From NCBI RefSeq assembly GCF_001431415.1, contig NZ_LDJI01000009.1, positions 1 through 64,000 on the forward strand: 64,000 nucleotides of DNA, read 5' to 3'. The stretch comes from Stenotrophomonas humi (GTDB lineage: Bacteria; Pseudomonadota; Gammaproteobacteria; Xanthomonadales; Xanthomonadaceae). The notes below the pieces were generated by a model that worked only from the letters and a program-made list of their open reading frames with translations, ran no database searches and was not told the DNA's origin. Made by a program: the position numbers and the translations under genes. Positions within the stretch are counted from its first letter, which is position 1. Every line of letters starts with the position of its first letter. This document shows, in pieces, positions 35,410-45,019 of this stretch.

Positions 35410-36324
35410 TCAGCGGCTTGCGCTGGCGCCACTGGTGCAGAAGCGTTCACGGTACTGCATGGCCTTGGGCATCAATGCCTGCAGGTTCTGGATGCGGGTG
35501 CCGGGATTGGGATGGGTCGAGGAGAACTCCGGTGGCGCCTGGCCACCGCTGGCCGCACCCATGCGCTCCCACAATGGCACCGCTTCTTCCGGGTTGAAAC
35601 AGGCCGCCGCAGCCAACATCAAGCCGACCTCATCGGCCTGGGTTTCATGCGAACGCGCGTACGGCAGCAGGTAGCCGTAGCCCATCGCCGACATCATCAT
35701 CTGCTGTTGCTGCGCATCCATGCCACTGGCTGCGCCCGCCATCTGTCCGATCTGCGTCAGCTTCTGCTGTGCCATGCGCTGCGCACCATGCCGCAACAAG
35801 GCGTGGGCGATTTCATGCCCCATCACCACCGCCACTGCATCGGCGTTCTTTGCTACCGGAATCAGGCCGGTGTACACCGCCATCTTGCCACCGGGCAGGC
35901 AGAACGCGTTGGCCTGGTCGGACTGCAGTACGTTCACTTCCCAATCGAAATCGCGCGAGAAGTTCTGCGGCTGCATCCCGTGTTCCTGCGCCAGCGCGGT
36001 TTCCACGACGTCGACCTTGGCGATCAGACGGCTGGCGATTTCCCGCACCTGTCGCGCGATCTCGCTGTTGGGATCCACCGGCCGCTCCTGCGACAGGATC
36101 TCCTGGTAGGCCTGCAGGCCAAGGGCTTTCTCTTCCTTGGCATCCAGTGCGCTGTCGATCAGCACCTTCTCGCCGGTGTACGGATCCACCGTGCGGTTGC
36201 CGAAGTAGTAACAACCGCCGTAGACGGCAAAACCGAGCAGGATGATCCAGCGCACATTGCCGAACAGACCACCGCCACGACGCTGTCCGCCAGCGCGTTG
36301 GTTGCCGAAAGGATCTTGTCGCAT
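35410..36324 (-). CDS. M48-family metallopeptidase (LoiP/BepA type)
   Basis: The 304-residue protein has one N-terminal membrane anchor (VRWIILLGFAVYGGCYYFG), an extended envelope domain, HEIAHALLRHG as zinc site and SHETQADEVGLML as the third-ligand helix. FSSTHPNPGTRI near the end is typical of the YggG/LoiP and BepA group that cleaves or tends outer-membrane proteins. The first 20 residues are Gly/Arg/Gln rich. Confidence 0.9.
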   Translation of the reverse strand: MRQDPFGNQRAGGQRRGGGLFGNVRWIILLGFAVYGGCYYFGNRTVDPYTGEKVLIDSALDAKEEKALGLQAYQEILSQERPVDPNSEIARQVREIASRLIAKVDVVETALAQEHGMQPQNFSRDFDWEVNVLQSDQANAFCLPGGKMAVYTGLIPVAKNADAVAVVMGHEIAHALLRHGAQRMAQQKLTQIGQMAGAASGMDAQQQQMMMSAMGYGYLLPYARSHETQADEVGLMLAAAACFNPEEAVPLWERMGAASGGQAPPEFSSTHPNPGTRIQNLQALMPKAMQYRERFCTSGASASR

Positions 36325-36399
36325 GCTGGCTCCGCCGGGTTCGGGTTGGGTCGAGGTGGTTCGTTGGCGATGTTAGCGCGCCCTGCCCCGATGGCAATG

Positions 36400-38301
36400 T
36401 CAAATACCGCGTACCAGGCGGAAGCCGATGCGGGCCGAGGTCACATCCGAATCCTGCGATTGTCGCCAGGCTGCCCGGGTCTGCTCCGGTGCATTGGCCC
36501 AGTTGCCGCCGCGGATCACCCGTTGCCGGCACCCCGGGTTGTACCAGGCTGCACCATCGGCTGGTGCCCGCCGGTAGCTGGCGTGCCAACAGTCAGCCAC
36601 CCACTCGCTGAGATTGCCGGCCATGTCATGCAGGCCCCAGGGATTGGCATTGAAGATGCCTGCCGGTGCGGTGCCCCAGAAGCCATCGCCATAGCCGATG
36701 AAAGCATTGTTCCAATGCCGGCCGCTGGGCGAGACGTCCAGGCTGCCGGTGAAGTTGCCGGTATTCTCCGGCGGCACCGAGGCGCGGCCCCACGGATAGC
36801 GCCCCTGGCTGCCCGCACGCAGGGCGTATTCAAACTCGGACTCACTGGGCAGCCGGTAGTGCCGCCCCGTCTGCTCGGACAGCCAGGCCGCATAAGCCTC
36901 CGCGTCACGCACGCTGACGTGCATCACCGGGCTGTTGGGAGCCGCCTTGAGTCCGTTGTAGTCCGACTGCCAATCCACGCCGCTGCGCCGGATGAAATTG
37001 CCACTGCGCTCGTCATAGACGATGGAATGGCCCCGCCGGGTCGCACGCGGGCGCGACTTGGCCGTCTCCACGAAACGGCGGAAATCGGCCACCGTCACTT
37101 CGGTGATGGTCATGGCGAAGCCGCGGTCGAAACGCACCGCGTGCCGTGGACGCTCGGCGTCATTGGCGCCGATCTCCTCTGCCTCAGCCCCCATCTGGAA
37201 CGTGCCATATGGCACCACCACCATGCGCGGACCACGGCTGCCATCCTGCAATGCATCGGAAAACACCTGCCGCGGCCGGAAGCTGCCATAGCGGGTCACC
37301 AGCTCGATACGCTCGGCCAGCAGCGTGACCGTGCCATCCCCGGCCAGGGCGATGCGCTGGGCTTGTTCCAGCTTCTGCCGCGCGGCCTTCAAGCCCTTGG
37401 ACGAGGTGAGGTCGCGCAGGCCGCCTTCGCGCAGGGCATCCAGCTGCGCGGTGCGGATGCCTTCGATACGCAGACGCGCATCCGCCAGCGTCGGGCCCTC
37501 ACCGCGAATGGTGCTGGCCTTGCCCAGCCACATCGCAGCGGCCTGGAAATCGGATTCAACCGCCGCCGCGTGCTCGGCACGTCGGATCAGCCCACTCTCG
37601 ATCGCCGCCAACCCCTGGCGAGCGCGACTGTTGGCTGGATCGGTCGCCAGCACCTCGCGGAACGCCGCCTGCGCGCCGCCTCCATCCTCGCCGAACTGGT
37701 GCTCACGCAGCGCCTGCTCGCCGGCGCGGTTGAGGGCCAGCAGACGCCGTGCGGTGGCAATGCGCTGTGCCAGTTCACGCTCGGCCTTGCCCTCCGGCGC
37801 CAGCGCCACGGCCACGCCGACGCGTTCCGCCGCCTGCGCCAAGGCCTGCCGCTGGTTTTCCGTCTGCGCCAGCAGCGCGGTGGCCTGCGTCCGCAATTGC
37901 TGCCGGGCCTTGTCCAACCCGCGTTTGGCGGCGCGGTCCTGCGGCTGCAGGGCAAGGATTGCCAGATACAGCGGAATCGCATCGTCCGCCTCCTGGTAGA
38001 GCCGCCCTTCGGCCAACGCCTTGTCGGCGGCCTTGCGTGCTTCGGGCAGCTGCTCCGGCTGCAGGCTCACCTCTGGCGCGGACCAGGCCGGCAAAACGGT
38101 CATTTCCACCTGCGGGGCGGGGTCAGGCGCCACCGGCGCAGCCTTGGGGACCGCAATGGCCTCTGGCTGCGGCGCCTGCCCCTCCGCGCGCGGCTGCACC
38201 TGCGTTGCATCGCCGGGTGGCTGTCCACAGCCGCCGAGCAGCAGCGACAGCAGCAGCGTCACACCCTTCAATTGGCCAGTCCTACGCAAAAAAGCCTCCA
38301 C
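36400..38301 (-). CDS. Lipoprotein with coiled/TPR-like region and FGE-sulfatase (SUMF1) fold
   Basis: The 633-residue protein starts with GTG 38301; a lipoprotein signal ends in LLLGGCG. Residues about 90-350 are helical and Ala/Glu/Arg rich with TPR-like spacing. The C-terminal about 250 residues match the formylglycine-generating-enzyme fold: YGTFQMGAEAEE, RLPSESEFEYALRAG, GLHDMAGNLSEWVADCW and RVIRGGNWANAPEQTR. The paired catalytic cysteines expected after GG(S/N)W are absent, so it probably binds rather than oxidises. Similar folds occur in GldK and PvdO. The function is unknown. Confidence 0.85.
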   Translation of the reverse strand: MEAFLRRTGQLKGVTLLLSLLLGGCGQPPGDATQVQPRAEGQAPQPEAIAVPKAAPVAPDPAPQVEMTVLPAWSAPEVSLQPEQLPEARKAADKALAEGRLYQEADDAIPLYLAILALQPQDRAAKRGLDKARQQLRTQATALLAQTENQRQALAQAAERVGVAVALAPEGKAERELAQRIATARRLLALNRAGEQALREHQFGEDGGGAQAAFREVLATDPANSRARQGLAAIESGLIRRAEHAAAVESDFQAAAMWLGKASTIRGEGPTLADARLRIEGIRTAQLDALREGGLRDLTSSKGLKAARQKLEQAQRIALAGDGTVTLLAERIELVTRYGSFRPRQVFSDALQDGSRGPRMVVVPYGTFQMGAEAEEIGANDAERPRHAVRFDRGFAMTITEVTVADFRRFVETAKSRPRATRRGHSIVYDERSGNFIRRSGVDWQSDYNGLKAAPNSPVMHVSVRDAEAYAAWLSEQTGRHYRLPSESEFEYALRAGSQGRYPWGRASVPPENTGNFTGSLDVSPSGRHWNNAFIGYGDGFWGTAPAGIFNANPWGLHDMAGNLSEWVADCWHASYRRAPADGAAWYNPGCRQRVIRGGNWANAPEQTRAAWRQSQDSDVTSARIGFRLVRGI

Positions 38302-38384
38302 TTGCCCGCCTGCTTCGACGGGCGCGGCCCGACGTTAGGCTATTCTCGCCTGCCTGAGCAAACCCTGCCGTCGACGGAACCCAC

Positions 38385-39467
38385 GTGGCTTACTGGATCA
38401 AACACCCATCGGAACTGGAAGAGCGCTATCAACAGCGCCCCGACCGCATTGGACTGGACACCGAATTCATTCGCGAACGCACCTACTGGCCGCAACTGGC
38501 CCTGGTGCAGATGGCGGTCGGCAACGAAATCCTGCTGATCGACCCGCTGATACCTGGCATGTGCGAGGCCCTGAAGCCCTGGCTGACCGACACTTCGATC
38601 ACCAAGGTCATGCATAGCGCCAGCGAAGACCTGGTCGCCTTCAAGTCTGCCTGCGATGCACTGCCACGCCCGTTGTTCGACACCCAGATCGCCGCTGCGC
38701 TGGCCGGCGTTGGCGGTGGCATGGGCTACCAGAAACTGGTGGCCGAAATCACCGGCGTCACTCTGCCCAAGGGTGAGACGCGCTCGGATTGGCTCAAGCG
38801 CCCGCTCAGTGACGCCCAGCTCGAATACGCTGCGGACGATGTCGAGTACCTGTTCGCCCTGCACGACAGCCTCAGCGAACGCCTGCAAGCGAAAGACCGC
38901 ATGCAGTGGCTGATGGACGACGGCGAACGCATGATCGCCAGCGTCGCGCGCGATGAAGGCGAGCACTGGCCGCATCTATCCATGCGCGCTTCGCAGTTCC
39001 TTGAGCCCGAAGCGCAGCTGCGACTGCTGCGACTGCTGCGCTGGCGTGAGCAGCAGGCCCGGCTGAGTGACAAACCGCGCAGTTGGATCCTGGACAACGA
39101 ACTGGCCAACCTGCTCGCACGCACGCCGCCGGCCGATTACGAAGCGATGCTCAAGGTATTCGGGCGTTTCCCCAAGGCCCCGCGCAAACTGGCGCAATCG
39201 CTGTGGGAAGCTCTGACCACGCCACTACCTGACGAAGCCGAGGCGCCGATGGCGCTACAGGCCACCGAGGGCAACAAGGCCGCCTTCAAGCGCCTGCAGG
39301 ATGCCGTTGCCAGACTCACCGCCGAACTGGGCCTGCCCGACGGTCTGCTCGCCTCGCGCAAGCACCTGGAATCGCTGTTGGAAAGCGGCCAATGGCCAAG
39401 TGCCCTGGCAGGCTGGCGCCAGCAACAACTCGAACCCATCCTGCGGCCGCTGCTGCCGGGCGCCTGA
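38385..39467 (+). CDS. rnd: Ribonuclease D
   Basis: The 360-residue 3'-5' exoribonuclease trims tRNA and other stable RNAs. The DEDD set begins with IGLDTEF (Asp25, Glu27), then HSASEDL and YAADDVEYLF. An HRDC domain follows (KPRSWILDNELANLLARTPP). The start is GTG at 38385; no closer ATG exists. It is divergent from the FGE-fold lipoprotein gene. Confidence 0.94.
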   Translation: MAYWIKHPSELEERYQQRPDRIGLDTEFIRERTYWPQLALVQMAVGNEILLIDPLIPGMCEALKPWLTDTSITKVMHSASEDLVAFKSACDALPRPLFDTQIAAALAGVGGGMGYQKLVAEITGVTLPKGETRSDWLKRPLSDAQLEYAADDVEYLFALHDSLSERLQAKDRMQWLMDDGERMIASVARDEGEHWPHLSMRASQFLEPEAQLRLLRLLRWREQQARLSDKPRSWILDNELANLLARTPPADYEAMLKVFGRFPKAPRKLAQSLWEALTTPLPDEAEAPMALQATEGNKAAFKRLQDAVARLTAELGLPDGLLASRKHLESLLESGQWPSALAGWRQQQLEPILRPLLPGA

Positions 39468-39501
39468 TCGACAAGCGCCCGCTGGCACTGTCTGTTGATC
39501 G

Positions 39502-39523
39502 TGCCTGACCGTAGTGTCAGGCA
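39502..39523. repeat. Short inverted repeat after rnd
   Basis: TGCCTGAC (39502-39509) and GTCAGGCA (39516-39523) are perfect arms around CGTAGT. It lies 35 bp after the rnd stop and before the bidirectional terminator. It may be part of the transcript 3' end. Confidence 0.45.
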
Positions 39524-39580
39524 GGAATGGCGCGCCATGCGGGGCAAGACTGTCCCCAAGGCAACCCACCAGAACCAAAG

Positions 39581-39624
39581 AAAAAGCCTGGAGCCCCTAT
39601 TTTGAGGGCTTCCAGGCCTTTTTG
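39581..39624. terminator. Bidirectional terminator between rnd and galU
   Basis: AAAAAGCCTGGAGCCC and GGGCTTCCAGGCCTTTTT pair around a T/A-rich loop, with A and T runs on both sides. It can end the convergent rnd and galU transcripts. Confidence 0.85.
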
Positions 39625-39674
39625 ATGCGTCACATGGGGTCGCCCACTGGCCGTATTTCAACGGCCTGGACAAC

Positions 39675-40553
39675 TCACTCGGCCAACATCTTCTTCATGA
39701 TTTCACGCGCCGGCTGGGCCAGCTTCTCGTTCTCCAGCGCGAAACGGATGGTGGCTTCGACCAGTCCCAAATGGGTACCGCAGTCAAAGCGCGTGCCCTC
39801 GAAGCGATAAGCGTTCACCGGCTCGCTTTTAAGCAGCTGGGCAATGGCATCGGTCAACTGGATCTCCCCGCCTGCACCCGTTGCCGTGTGCTCCAGCAGT
39901 TCAAAGATTTTTGGACTCAGCACATAGCGCCCCACCACCGCCAGGTCACTGGGCGCCTCCTCCGGCTTGGGCTTCTCGACAATCTGCGAGATCCGCCCAT
40001 GACGCCCGTCGAAGGTCTCGGTGGCGACGATGCCGTAACTGCCGGTCTTGTCATGCGGCACGTCTTCAACGGCGATCACGCTGGCTCCGGTCGCCTGGTT
40101 GAGATCAGCCATCTGCTTCAAGGCGCCCTCGCCCCGGTTCCAGATCAGATCGTCGGGCAGCAGCACCGCGAACGGCTCGTCACCGATGATGGCCTTGGCG
40201 CACAGCACCGCATGTCCCAGGCCAAGCGCCTCGGTCTGGGTGACGAATACCGCACGCACACCCTTGGGCAGCACATGCCGGATCAGTTCCAACTGCTCCT
40301 GCTTGCCGGCACGCTCCAGCTTCTGCTCCAACTCGTAGGCTTTATCGAAGTAGTCGGCCACCGCATGTTTGTAACGATTGGTGATGAACACCAGCGTGTC
40401 GCAACCTGCCTCAATGGCCTCATCCACCGCGTACTGGATCAACGGCCGGTCAATGATCGGCAGCATCTCCTTGGGAACGGTCTTGGTCGCGGGCAAAAAC
40501 CGCGTACCGAGACCTGCAACGGGGAATACCGCCTTTTTGATACGACCGCTCAT
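39675..40553 (-). CDS. galU: UTP--glucose-1-phosphate uridylyltransferase
   Basis: The 292-residue nucleotidyltransferase makes UDP-glucose for LPS, exopolysaccharide and other glycans. FPVAGLGTRFLPATKTVPKE is the nucleotide loop, LPDDLIWN the metal site and EKPKPEEAPSDLAVVGRYVL a family block. Its ATG overlaps the stop of the upstream dehydratase gene by one base, tying it to surface polysaccharide synthesis. Confidence 0.97.
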   Translation of the reverse strand: MSGRIKKAVFPVAGLGTRFLPATKTVPKEMLPIIDRPLIQYAVDEAIEAGCDTLVFITNRYKHAVADYFDKAYELEQKLERAGKQEQLELIRHVLPKGVRAVFVTQTEALGLGHAVLCAKAIIGDEPFAVLLPDDLIWNRGEGALKQMADLNQATGASVIAVEDVPHDKTGSYGIVATETFDGRHGRISQIVEKPKPEEAPSDLAVVGRYVLSPKIFELLEHTATGAGGEIQLTDAIAQLLKSEPVNAYRFEGTRFDCGTHLGLVEATIRFALENEKLAQPAREIMKKMLAE

Positions 40554-42469
40554 CAGTGATTCCTTCCTGCTTCCTTGGTGGGGAACTGCACAATCTTTGC
40601 CGTAGCACTGCGCGCGGCATGCTCTACAACGGGTTGGAACTCAGGAATCGTGGTGGACAGAATGGCGCGCATCACTTCGATATCGTACGAAGCAATCGCC
40701 CGCCGTAGCACAGCCACATTACTCAACACCAGCTCCGGTGAAAACTCGCGGACGCCGGCTTCCAGCACCTTCGGGTGTGCTGTCGGCTGGCAATTCTCAT
40801 CGTCGTAGAACAAGCTCTCGTGAAGCTTTTCGCCAGCACGCAGCCCGGTATAGACGATGGAAATATCCACGCCAGGCACCTTTCCGGCCAGCCGGATCAT
40901 CTGCTCGGCCAGGTGCCGGATGAATACCGGCTCGCCCATGTCCAGCATGTAGATGGCACCCCTCGACGACGATGCCGCCGCCTGCAGAATCAGCAGGCAC
41001 GCCTCCGGAATCGTCATGAAATAGCGACTGACATCCGGATGGGTCACGGTGATCGGCCCACCGGTGCGGATCTGCTCACGGAACATCGGAACCACGCTAC
41101 CCACCGACCCCAGCACGTTGCCAAAACGCACCGTGACGAAGCGGGTCGTAGGCGAGCGCTTGTTCAAACTCTGGCAGATCATCTCGGCATAGCGCTTGCT
41201 CGCGCCCAGCGCGTTGGCCGGATCCACCGCCTTGTCGGTCGAGATGAAGACAAAGTTCTCCACTCCGCTTTCGACACAGGCTGTAGCCACGCATTCGGTC
41301 GCCAGGGTGTTGTTACGCACCGCTTCGCGCAGCTGCTCTTCCAGCAATGGCACCTGCTTGTAGGCGGCAGCATGGAACACGGTGTCAGGCTTGAAGCTGC
41401 TCAAGGCATGCCGGACCACGGCAGGGTCGCCACAATCACCCAGCACCCCATGCACGTGCAGGTCAGGAAAACTGCGCCGCAGCTCTGCCTGGATGTTGAT
41501 CATCAGCAGTTCGCTGATTTCCAGCACGACAATACGGGTGGCGCCATGGCGTGCGACCTGTCGGCAAAGCTCCGATCCGATCGATCCGCCACCACCGGTG
41601 ACAAGCACGGTGCGACCGCGCAGCCAGCCGCGGATCAATTCCCAGTCAGGAAGAATGGGCTTGCGTCCCAACAGGTCCTCGATCGCCACTTCCTTGAGCT
41701 GACCGGGCAACGAGCTGCCTTCAAGAATATCTGCCAGCTTCGGTACGGTCCGGAACGGCAGGCCGGTGCTTTCACACAGCCCGACCACGCGCTGCATGCC
41801 AGCCGCGTCCAGCGTGGGGATCGCAATCACCAACAGTTTGGCATCGGTTTCCTTGGCCACCGAAGCAACATCATCGAGCGCACCCAAGATCGGAATGCCG
41901 TGCAGATTTGCTCCGCGCAGATGCGTCGAGTCGTCCAGCACGCCGACAGGTTCATAATCGCCGGATCGGCGCAGATCCTTGATCAGTGACTCGGCGGCCT
42001 GCCCGGCGCCCAACACCAGCACTCGGCGTGCCCGCGCATCGGATTGGACATTCTGGTAGTCCTTCCATGCCCGGTACAGCAAGCGCGGGGTGCCCAGCAG
42101 CGCTGACAGCGCAAATGGGTAAACCACCAGGACGGATATCGGAATACCTTCCAGTCGCCGGTACGAGAACACCACCACAATGGCCAGCAAGCCGACAAAG
42201 CTCGCCTTGAAGATATTGATCAGGTCAGCGACGCTGGCAAAACGCCAAAGGCCGCGATACAGCCCCACCTTCCAGAAGGCAACCGACTGGAGGGCGACCA
42301 CCGCCAGCACGTCCAATGAGAACAGCGGCAAAGCGGGGGCATTTTCCAACATGGCGTAACGAGCGGCAAACAGCAGCTGCCAGCACAGCCAGACCATGGC
42401 CAGGTCATGCAGCATCACCGCATACCGCAATCCACTGTCTGCAAAGAAACGCTTTTGCCAGGATGCCAT
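40553..42469 (-). CDS. wbpM: Membrane nucleotide-sugar 4,6-dehydratase (WbpM/CapD/FlaA1 family)
   Basis: The 638-residue protein has about four N-terminal membrane helices, a first Rossmann region (VLVLGAGQAAESLI, about 140-250) and the catalytic SDR domain from about residue 295 (VTGGGGSIGSELCRQ). VFISTDKAVDPANALGASKR contains the active site. Most WbpM proteins have a Met four residues before the Lys; here it is Leu. Such enzymes make UDP-4-keto-6-deoxy sugars for O-antigen. ATG 42469 overlaps the transferase stop; a 61-residue upstream extension is rejected. Confidence 0.92.
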   Translation of the reverse strand: MASWQKRFFADSGLRYAVMLHDLAMVWLCWQLLFAARYAMLENAPALPLFSLDVLAVVALQSVAFWKVGLYRGLWRFASVADLINIFKASFVGLLAIVVVFSYRRLEGIPISVLVVYPFALSALLGTPRLLYRAWKDYQNVQSDARARRVLVLGAGQAAESLIKDLRRSGDYEPVGVLDDSTHLRGANLHGIPILGALDDVASVAKETDAKLLVIAIPTLDAAGMQRVVGLCESTGLPFRTVPKLADILEGSSLPGQLKEVAIEDLLGRKPILPDWELIRGWLRGRTVLVTGGGGSIGSELCRQVARHGATRIVVLEISELLMINIQAELRRSFPDLHVHGVLGDCGDPAVVRHALSSFKPDTVFHAAAYKQVPLLEEQLREAVRNNTLATECVATACVESGVENFVFISTDKAVDPANALGASKRYAEMICQSLNKRSPTTRFVTVRFGNVLGSVGSVVPMFREQIRTGGPITVTHPDVSRYFMTIPEACLLILQAAASSSRGAIYMLDMGEPVFIRHLAEQMIRLAGKVPGVDISIVYTGLRAGEKLHESLFYDDENCQPTAHPKVLEAGVREFSPELVLSNVAVLRRAIASYDIEVMRAILSTTIPEFQPVVEHAARSATAKIVQFPTKEAGRNH

Positions 42470-43455
42470 CAGCTCTCGTCCTTTATGAAAAATTGCCTGC
42501 GCAGGAAAAACCAGGCCACTGCCGTCGCAGCCACCCAGATGACGCCCCCTGCCCATTCCCAACCTTGGGAAAGCCTTGAAAACAACGCCGCAAGTGTAAT
42601 TCCGCAAAGGGTAAAGAGCGAATAGCCTCCCGTAACAAGGGAGTGACTCCATTCACGCTTTACGAAACGCTGGTACAGATGCTGGGTGTGCGGCTGCATC
42701 CAACGCTCGCCGTTGAAGATGCGCGTCAGCAATGTGAAGCCAGCATCAATGAAGAACGCGGCGGGCAGCATCAGCCACACAGGAATGGCTACTTCGGTCA
42801 CGCTCATACCGAGGGACAACAGCCCCGCCATCACGTAGCCCAGCGCCCCGCTCCCCACGTCCCCCATGAATACCCTGGCCCTCGGGAAGTTGAACGGCAA
42901 AAAGCCCAAGCATGCTGCAGCCGTCACCAAGCCCGCCAACGCGTACGGAAACGGCAACAGGAAGGCGGCGCCAATGGCCACCAGAATCGCCTGGGTGACG
43001 GCTAGACCGTTGATCCCATCCATGAAGTTCCAGATGTTGATCAGCGAGACCGCAAGCAGCGTACAGAACAGCGCTTTGATCACACTGCCGCTGCCCATCC
43101 AGACCAGCAACCCCAGTAGGATCGCCGCCAGCAGATGCACCAGCAGCCGGGGAAGCGCGGGAAGTGATCGATGGTCGTCCCACCAACCGATTCCCGCCAC
43201 CATCATCAAACCAATGGCGAACACGCCCGCAGGCACAGCTGCCGCCGGATACAGCAACGCCACGGCGAAACACGCCAGCAGCACCGAAACCACGATGCCG
43301 ATCCCACCACCACGCGGCGTGGAGACTTTGTGACTGCGACGCTCCCCCGGCATATCGACCAGTTGGCGCTTGATCGCATAGCGAATCGCCAGCCAGGTCG
43401 TCGCCACGGCCACCCCGAAGGCAACCAACGGAAGCCACAGATGATGCGGTAACAC
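42469..43455 (-). CDS. wbpL: Undecaprenyl-phosphate sugar-1-phosphate transferase (WecA/WbpL family)
   Basis: The 328-residue protein has about ten membrane helices. It starts the lipid-linked O-antigen unit by moving a sugar-1-phosphate onto undecaprenyl phosphate. GWWDDHRSLPALPRLL, IWNFMDGINGLA and FMGDVGSGALGY are the metal and lipid-binding motifs; the C-terminal TQHLYQRFVKREWSH is typical. The start is GTG 43455, three bases after the lapB stop. WbpL-WbpM pairing as in Pseudomonas is inferred. Confidence 0.9.
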   Translation of the reverse strand: MLPHHLWLPLVAFGVAVATTWLAIRYAIKRQLVDMPGERRSHKVSTPRGGGIGIVVSVLLACFAVALLYPAAAVPAGVFAIGLMMVAGIGWWDDHRSLPALPRLLVHLLAAILLGLLVWMGSGSVIKALFCTLLAVSLINIWNFMDGINGLAVTQAILVAIGAAFLLPFPYALAGLVTAAACLGFLPFNFPRARVFMGDVGSGALGYVMAGLLSLGMSVTEVAIPVWLMLPAAFFIDAGFTLLTRIFNGERWMQPHTQHLYQRFVKREWSHSLVTGGYSLFTLCGITLAALFSRLSQGWEWAGGVIWVAATAVAWFFLRRQFFIKDES

Positions 43456-43458
43456 GCC

Positions 43459-44637
43459 TCAGAGCACCGCGTAGTTCAGCAGCGGCTTGACTGTACCCCA
43501 CTCTTTGCAGCTGGGGCATTGCCAATGGTGGGTCCGCGCACCAAAGCCACAGCGGGTGCAGCGGTAGGCAGGGTTGCGAACCAGCAACTGGTCGGTGATG
43601 TGCTTGAGATCCTGCAGCGTGGCAACCGGGTCGGCCCCTTCAGCCAGCGTCAGGTCGATCAACGCCGACTCGCCGCGCACCGACGGGCGATCCTTCAACT
43701 GGCGCCCCAGGTAAGCACGCGCCGGAGCGGTACCCTCCTGCTCTTCCATCAAACGCGTCAACGCCAGCACCGGTGCGATACCGCGATAGTGCTCGGTCAT
43801 CTCCGCAAGGAAAGCACGCGCACCGGCGATGTCGCCGACATTGCGGTAGTTCTTGACCAGTTGCGGCAGGATTTCGGGCAGATAATCCGGGTCGTTGCGT
43901 GCGGCACGCTCGAACGCACGAACAGCCGCCTCGTCATTGCCGAAATCGCTCTCCAGCCGCCCTTCGATGATGCCGGCACGCACGCTCATGGCGTCGGCGG
44001 CGTTGGCACGATTGATCGCGGCACGCGCGTCATCCAGCCGGCCGGCGGCGCGATAGCGCTCGGCCAGTTCGCATTCGAACTGGCCAATCAACTTACCCAT
44101 CGGCTCATCGGTGACCTGCTCATAGCGGGTCGCGTTCTCGATCGCCTTTTCCCAGTCGCGCTCGGCCTGATAGATGCTGATCAGGTGCTTGAGCGCCTGT
44201 GGTGCGCGCTGGTCCAGCTGCGCCAGCTCGGTGAACACCGTCTCGGCACGATCGAGCAGGCCGGACTTCATATAGTCCTCGCCCAGCGCCAGCAGTGCCT
44301 GGACACGCTGCGCATCGCTCAGATCCCCGCGATTGACCAAGCCTTGATGCAGGCGGATGGCACGATCCACCTCGCCACGGCGACGGAACAAATGCCCCAA
44401 CGCCACCTGCGTTTCGAACGTTTCCTTGTCCAGCTCCGCGATATGCAGGAACAGCTCGATGGCCTTGTCCGGCTGTTCGTTGAGCAGGTAGTTCAGACCA
44501 CGGAAATAGGTACTGGACAGGCGACTGACCTGGTTCTCGCTATGACGTTGACCGCCTCGTCGACCCACCACCCAGCCACCAACCGCCGCAATGGGCAGAC
44601 ACAGGAAGAACCAGAACCACTCACTGATAAAGGCCAT
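43459..44637 (-). CDS. lapB: LPS assembly protein LapB (YciM)
   Basis: The 392-residue protein has one N-terminal membrane anchor (FISEWFWFFLCLPIAAVGGW), nine or so TPR units, and a C-terminal rubredoxin-like knuckle, CTRCG with CPSC. In enterics LapB controls LpxC breakdown by FtsH and so balances LPS and phospholipid. It lies six bases after lapA and ahead of O-antigen genes. Confidence 0.95.
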   Translation of the reverse strand: MAFISEWFWFFLCLPIAAVGGWVVGRRGGQRHSENQVSRLSSTYFRGLNYLLNEQPDKAIELFLHIAELDKETFETQVALGHLFRRRGEVDRAIRLHQGLVNRGDLSDAQRVQALLALGEDYMKSGLLDRAETVFTELAQLDQRAPQALKHLISIYQAERDWEKAIENATRYEQVTDEPMGKLIGQFECELAERYRAAGRLDDARAAINRANAADAMSVRAGIIEGRLESDFGNDEAAVRAFERAARNDPDYLPEILPQLVKNYRNVGDIAGARAFLAEMTEHYRGIAPVLALTRLMEEQEGTAPARAYLGRQLKDRPSVRGESALIDLTLAEGADPVATLQDLKHITDQLLVRNPAYRCTRCGFGARTHHWQCPSCKEWGTVKPLLNYAVL

Positions 44638-44643
44638 CTTCGA

Positions 44644-44940
44644 TCAGCGCCCGTCGAAAGGAGAAGGAGATTGCACGGTAGCCGCCGGCTCGGAAACCGC
44701 TGCGGAAGCGGCCTTGTTGGCACGCCGCAACTTGGCATACATCGGCACGACCAGCCCGGCCAGCACCATGCCACCACCGACCAGCGCACCCACCAACAGC
44801 GATGCAATGATCGCCAGGCCAGAGGTGGTCTTGAGCACCCAGAACGCCAGGCTGATTTCAATGGGTTGGGAATTGAGCGACCCAATCACCAAGCCGCCGA
44901 CAAGAACTGCCAGCAGGATCAATAAACGGACGATCTTCAT
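44644..44940 (-). CDS. lapA: LPS assembly protein LapA domain protein (DUF1049)
   Basis: The 98-residue protein has two membrane helices (LLILLAVLVGGLVIGS and IIASLLVGALVGGGMVLAGLV) separated by NSQPIEISLAFWVLKTT, the LapA signature. It is the usual partner of LapB directly downstream. Confidence 0.93.
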   Translation of the reverse strand: MKIVRLLILLAVLVGGLVIGSLNSQPIEISLAFWVLKTTSGLAIIASLLVGALVGGGMVLAGLVVPMYAKLRRANKAASAAVSEPAATVQSPSPFDGR

Positions 44941-45019
44941 GCGGCAGCTGCTCCAATAACTAGAGGCCGTAGCTTACCGAATCAGCGCATGAATGCGCAG
45001 CGAAGTACGGCGGCCCGTT

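Noticed and set aside
36400..38301. Active formylglycine-generating enzyme or sulfatase activator
   Set aside because: The catalytic cysteine pair is missing and no sulfatase gene is nearby.
34276..38538. A 1420-codon open frame on the plus strand opposite the VirJ, M48 and FGE-fold genes
   Set aside because: It is antisense to three recognisable genes, contains no known motif and is rich in His, Arg, Gln and Gly as expected for the shadow frame of high-GC coding DNA.
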